Below the pieces are notes generated by a model. It was not told the origin of the DNA, ran no database searches, and saw nothing but the letters and a program-made list of their open reading frames with translations. Shown here one piece after another: positions 5,656-6,721 of a stretch of 6,721 nt of DNA. The DNA is from Hyphomicrobiales bacterium (GTDB lineage Bacteria; Pseudomonadota; Alphaproteobacteria; Rhizobiales; Devosiaceae). Each line of letters begins with the position of its first letter. Position 1 is the first letter of the stretch. The stretch covers positions 1 through 6,721 of the forward strand of contig WFOP01000146.1 of the NCBI GenBank assembly GCA_015487985.1, in the 5' to 3' direction. The position numbers and the translations under genes are program-made.

Positions 5656-6721
5656 ATGGCGCAAAAACCCTCAAGAACCCGCCAATCATCAAATTCCCCC
5701 CGCCCGGTATATTGTATTGCAGCCTCGGAGCGGGGAGGCGAACACCTGAATCAGTTGCAAAAAAACTGGCTGTCTGCAAACCGGTTTGAAGGCAGACTGG
5801 GCCATCTGCTGCCGCTTCCGGACAAACAGGGAGACATTTCAGCCTTTGCATTTGGTATGGGGGATGAAAATCAGGAAACCCCTCTGAAACTGGGGCTGGC
5901 CTCCGCCGCCTTGCCCGCCGGCGCCTATGAGCTTAAAGGGTATGTAACAGAGCCGGAGATGGCGGCCCTGGCCTTCAGGCTGGGGGCTTACCGGTTTCAG
6001 AAGTATCATGAAAAAACCCCACCGGTTACTTTGAGTGAAAATCAACCCCAAAGCGATGAAACCCGGGCGCTGGTTGAGGCGGCATATATCGCGCGTGATT
6101 TGATAAATACCCCCGCCAATGATTTGGGGCCTGAAGCCTTTGAGAAAGAAATCCGCGCCTTTGCCAGAAAACGCAAAATGACCTGCTCGGCCATCGTGGG
6201 GGATAAACTGCTCAAACAAAACTTTCCCTTGATCCATGCGGTGGGACGCGCCAGCACTCAGGCACCGCGCCTGCTTGATTTGCGCTGGGGCAAAAAAGAC
6301 GCCCCCAAAGTCACCCTTGTGGGCAAGGGGGTGACGTTTGACACCGGCGGGTTAAGCATCAAACCCACCGCCGGCATGGTCCTGATGAAAAAGGATATGG
6401 GGGGTGCCGCCAATATTTTGGGGCTGGCCAGTGCCATTGTTGCGGGCAATCTCAAAGTTCAACTGCGGGTCCTGATACCGGTGGTTGAAAACGCCATTGC
6501 CGGCAATGCTTTTCGCCCCGGCGACATTTTGCCTTCCCGCAACGGCATGAGTGTGGAAATCGGCAACACCGATGCAGAGGGGCGCTTGATTCTGGCCGAT
6601 GCCCTCTCGTGCGCATCCGAGGAAAGCCCTGAAATACTGATTGATATGGCGACCCTTACCGGGGCGGCGCGGGTGGCATTGGGGCCGGATTTACCCCCCC
6701 TTTATTCATCCGATGATGCGC
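5656..6721 (+). CDS. M17 leucyl aminopeptidase family protein (3'-truncated)
   Basis: The frame runs from ATG 5656 to the window end without a stop, giving 355 visible residues of a metallo-aminopeptidase that removes N-terminal residues from peptides in the cytoplasm. Aligned by spacing to E. coli PepA, metal ligands are Lys224 (GKG), Asp229 (TFDTGG), Asp247 (KKDMGG), Asp306 and Glu308, and catalytic residues are Lys236 (SIKP) and Arg310; the family signature NTDAEGRL is at 304-311. Spacings between these match PepA exactly, so the site looks active. The N-terminal domain (about 1-135) is shorter than in PepA and weakly conserved, nearer the PepB-like or short alphaproteobacterial forms. The last third or so of the catalytic domain is missing. 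The start is the only ATG before a stop at 5572; its AAAGGA (5637-5642) is rather far, 13 bases. It is divergent from tadD and not obviously related to the pilus. Confidence 0.94.
   Translation, partial: MAQKPSRTRQSSNSPRPVYCIAASERGGEHLNQLQKNWLSANRFEGRLGHLLPLPDKQGDISAFAFGMGDENQETPLKLGLASAALPAGAYELKGYVTEPEMAALAFRLGAYRFQKYHEKTPPVTLSENQPQSDETRALVEAAYIARDLINTPANDLGPEAFEKEIRAFARKRKMTCSAIVGDKLLKQNFPLIHAVGRASTQAPRLLDLRWGKKDAPKVTLVGKGVTFDTGGLSIKPTAGMVLMKKDMGGAANILGLASAIVAGNLKVQLRVLIPVVENAIAGNAFRPGDILPSRNGMSVEIGNTDAEGRLILADALSCASEESPEILIDMATLTGAARVALGPDLPPLYSSDDA

Overview
The window looks like chromosomal DNA from an alphaproteobacterium. The evidence is the CpaE/CpaF style of the tad genes, with a pseudoreceiver-ParA protein followed by a CpaF with a long low-complexity N-terminus. 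I cannot place it more finely from sequence alone. It carries the cytoplasmic/inner-membrane core of a Tad (Flp-type) pilus locus, then a separately transcribed tadD-like lipoprotein gene, then the first part of an M17 aminopeptidase gene. No mobile element, tRNA, rRNA or CRISPR is visible.

Layout: (1) 1-1001, 3' portion of cpaE/tadZ, with the true start outside the window. (2) 1016-2542 cpaF/tadA. (3) 2553-3530 tadB. (4) 3540-4535 tadC. These four lie on + with gaps of 9-14 nt and are almost certainly one transcript, with Shine-Dalgarno sequences touching the preceding stop codons in tadB and tadC. (5) 4536-4711, a convergent intergenic region holding six head-to-tail 17-bp repeats (4548-4649) and then a GC-rich hairpin flanked by T-tracts on both strands (a likely bidirectional terminator). 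(6) 4712-5458, on -, a TPR lipoprotein of the TadD type. (7) 5459-5655, a divergent intergenic region with several inverted repeats, probably regulatory. (8) 5656-6721, on +, an M17 leucyl aminopeptidase-family gene that runs off the window end, with every catalytic residue expected in the visible part.

How the genes work together: CpaF powers pilus assembly, TadB and TadC form the inner-membrane platform, CpaE/TadZ localises the machine (probably at a pole), and TadD is the outer-membrane lipoprotein thought to help secretin assembly or stability. Pilin, prepilin peptidase, CpaB, secretin and TadE/F genes are not in the window; some may lie upstream. The aminopeptidase is a neighbour with no evident part in the pilus.

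I see no convincing undescribed protein system here: the coding content is conventional. The features most worth a second look are non-coding: the 17-bp tandem array with two sequence classes and a mosaic last unit at the end of the tad operon, and the cluster of short palindromes between tadD and the aminopeptidase.
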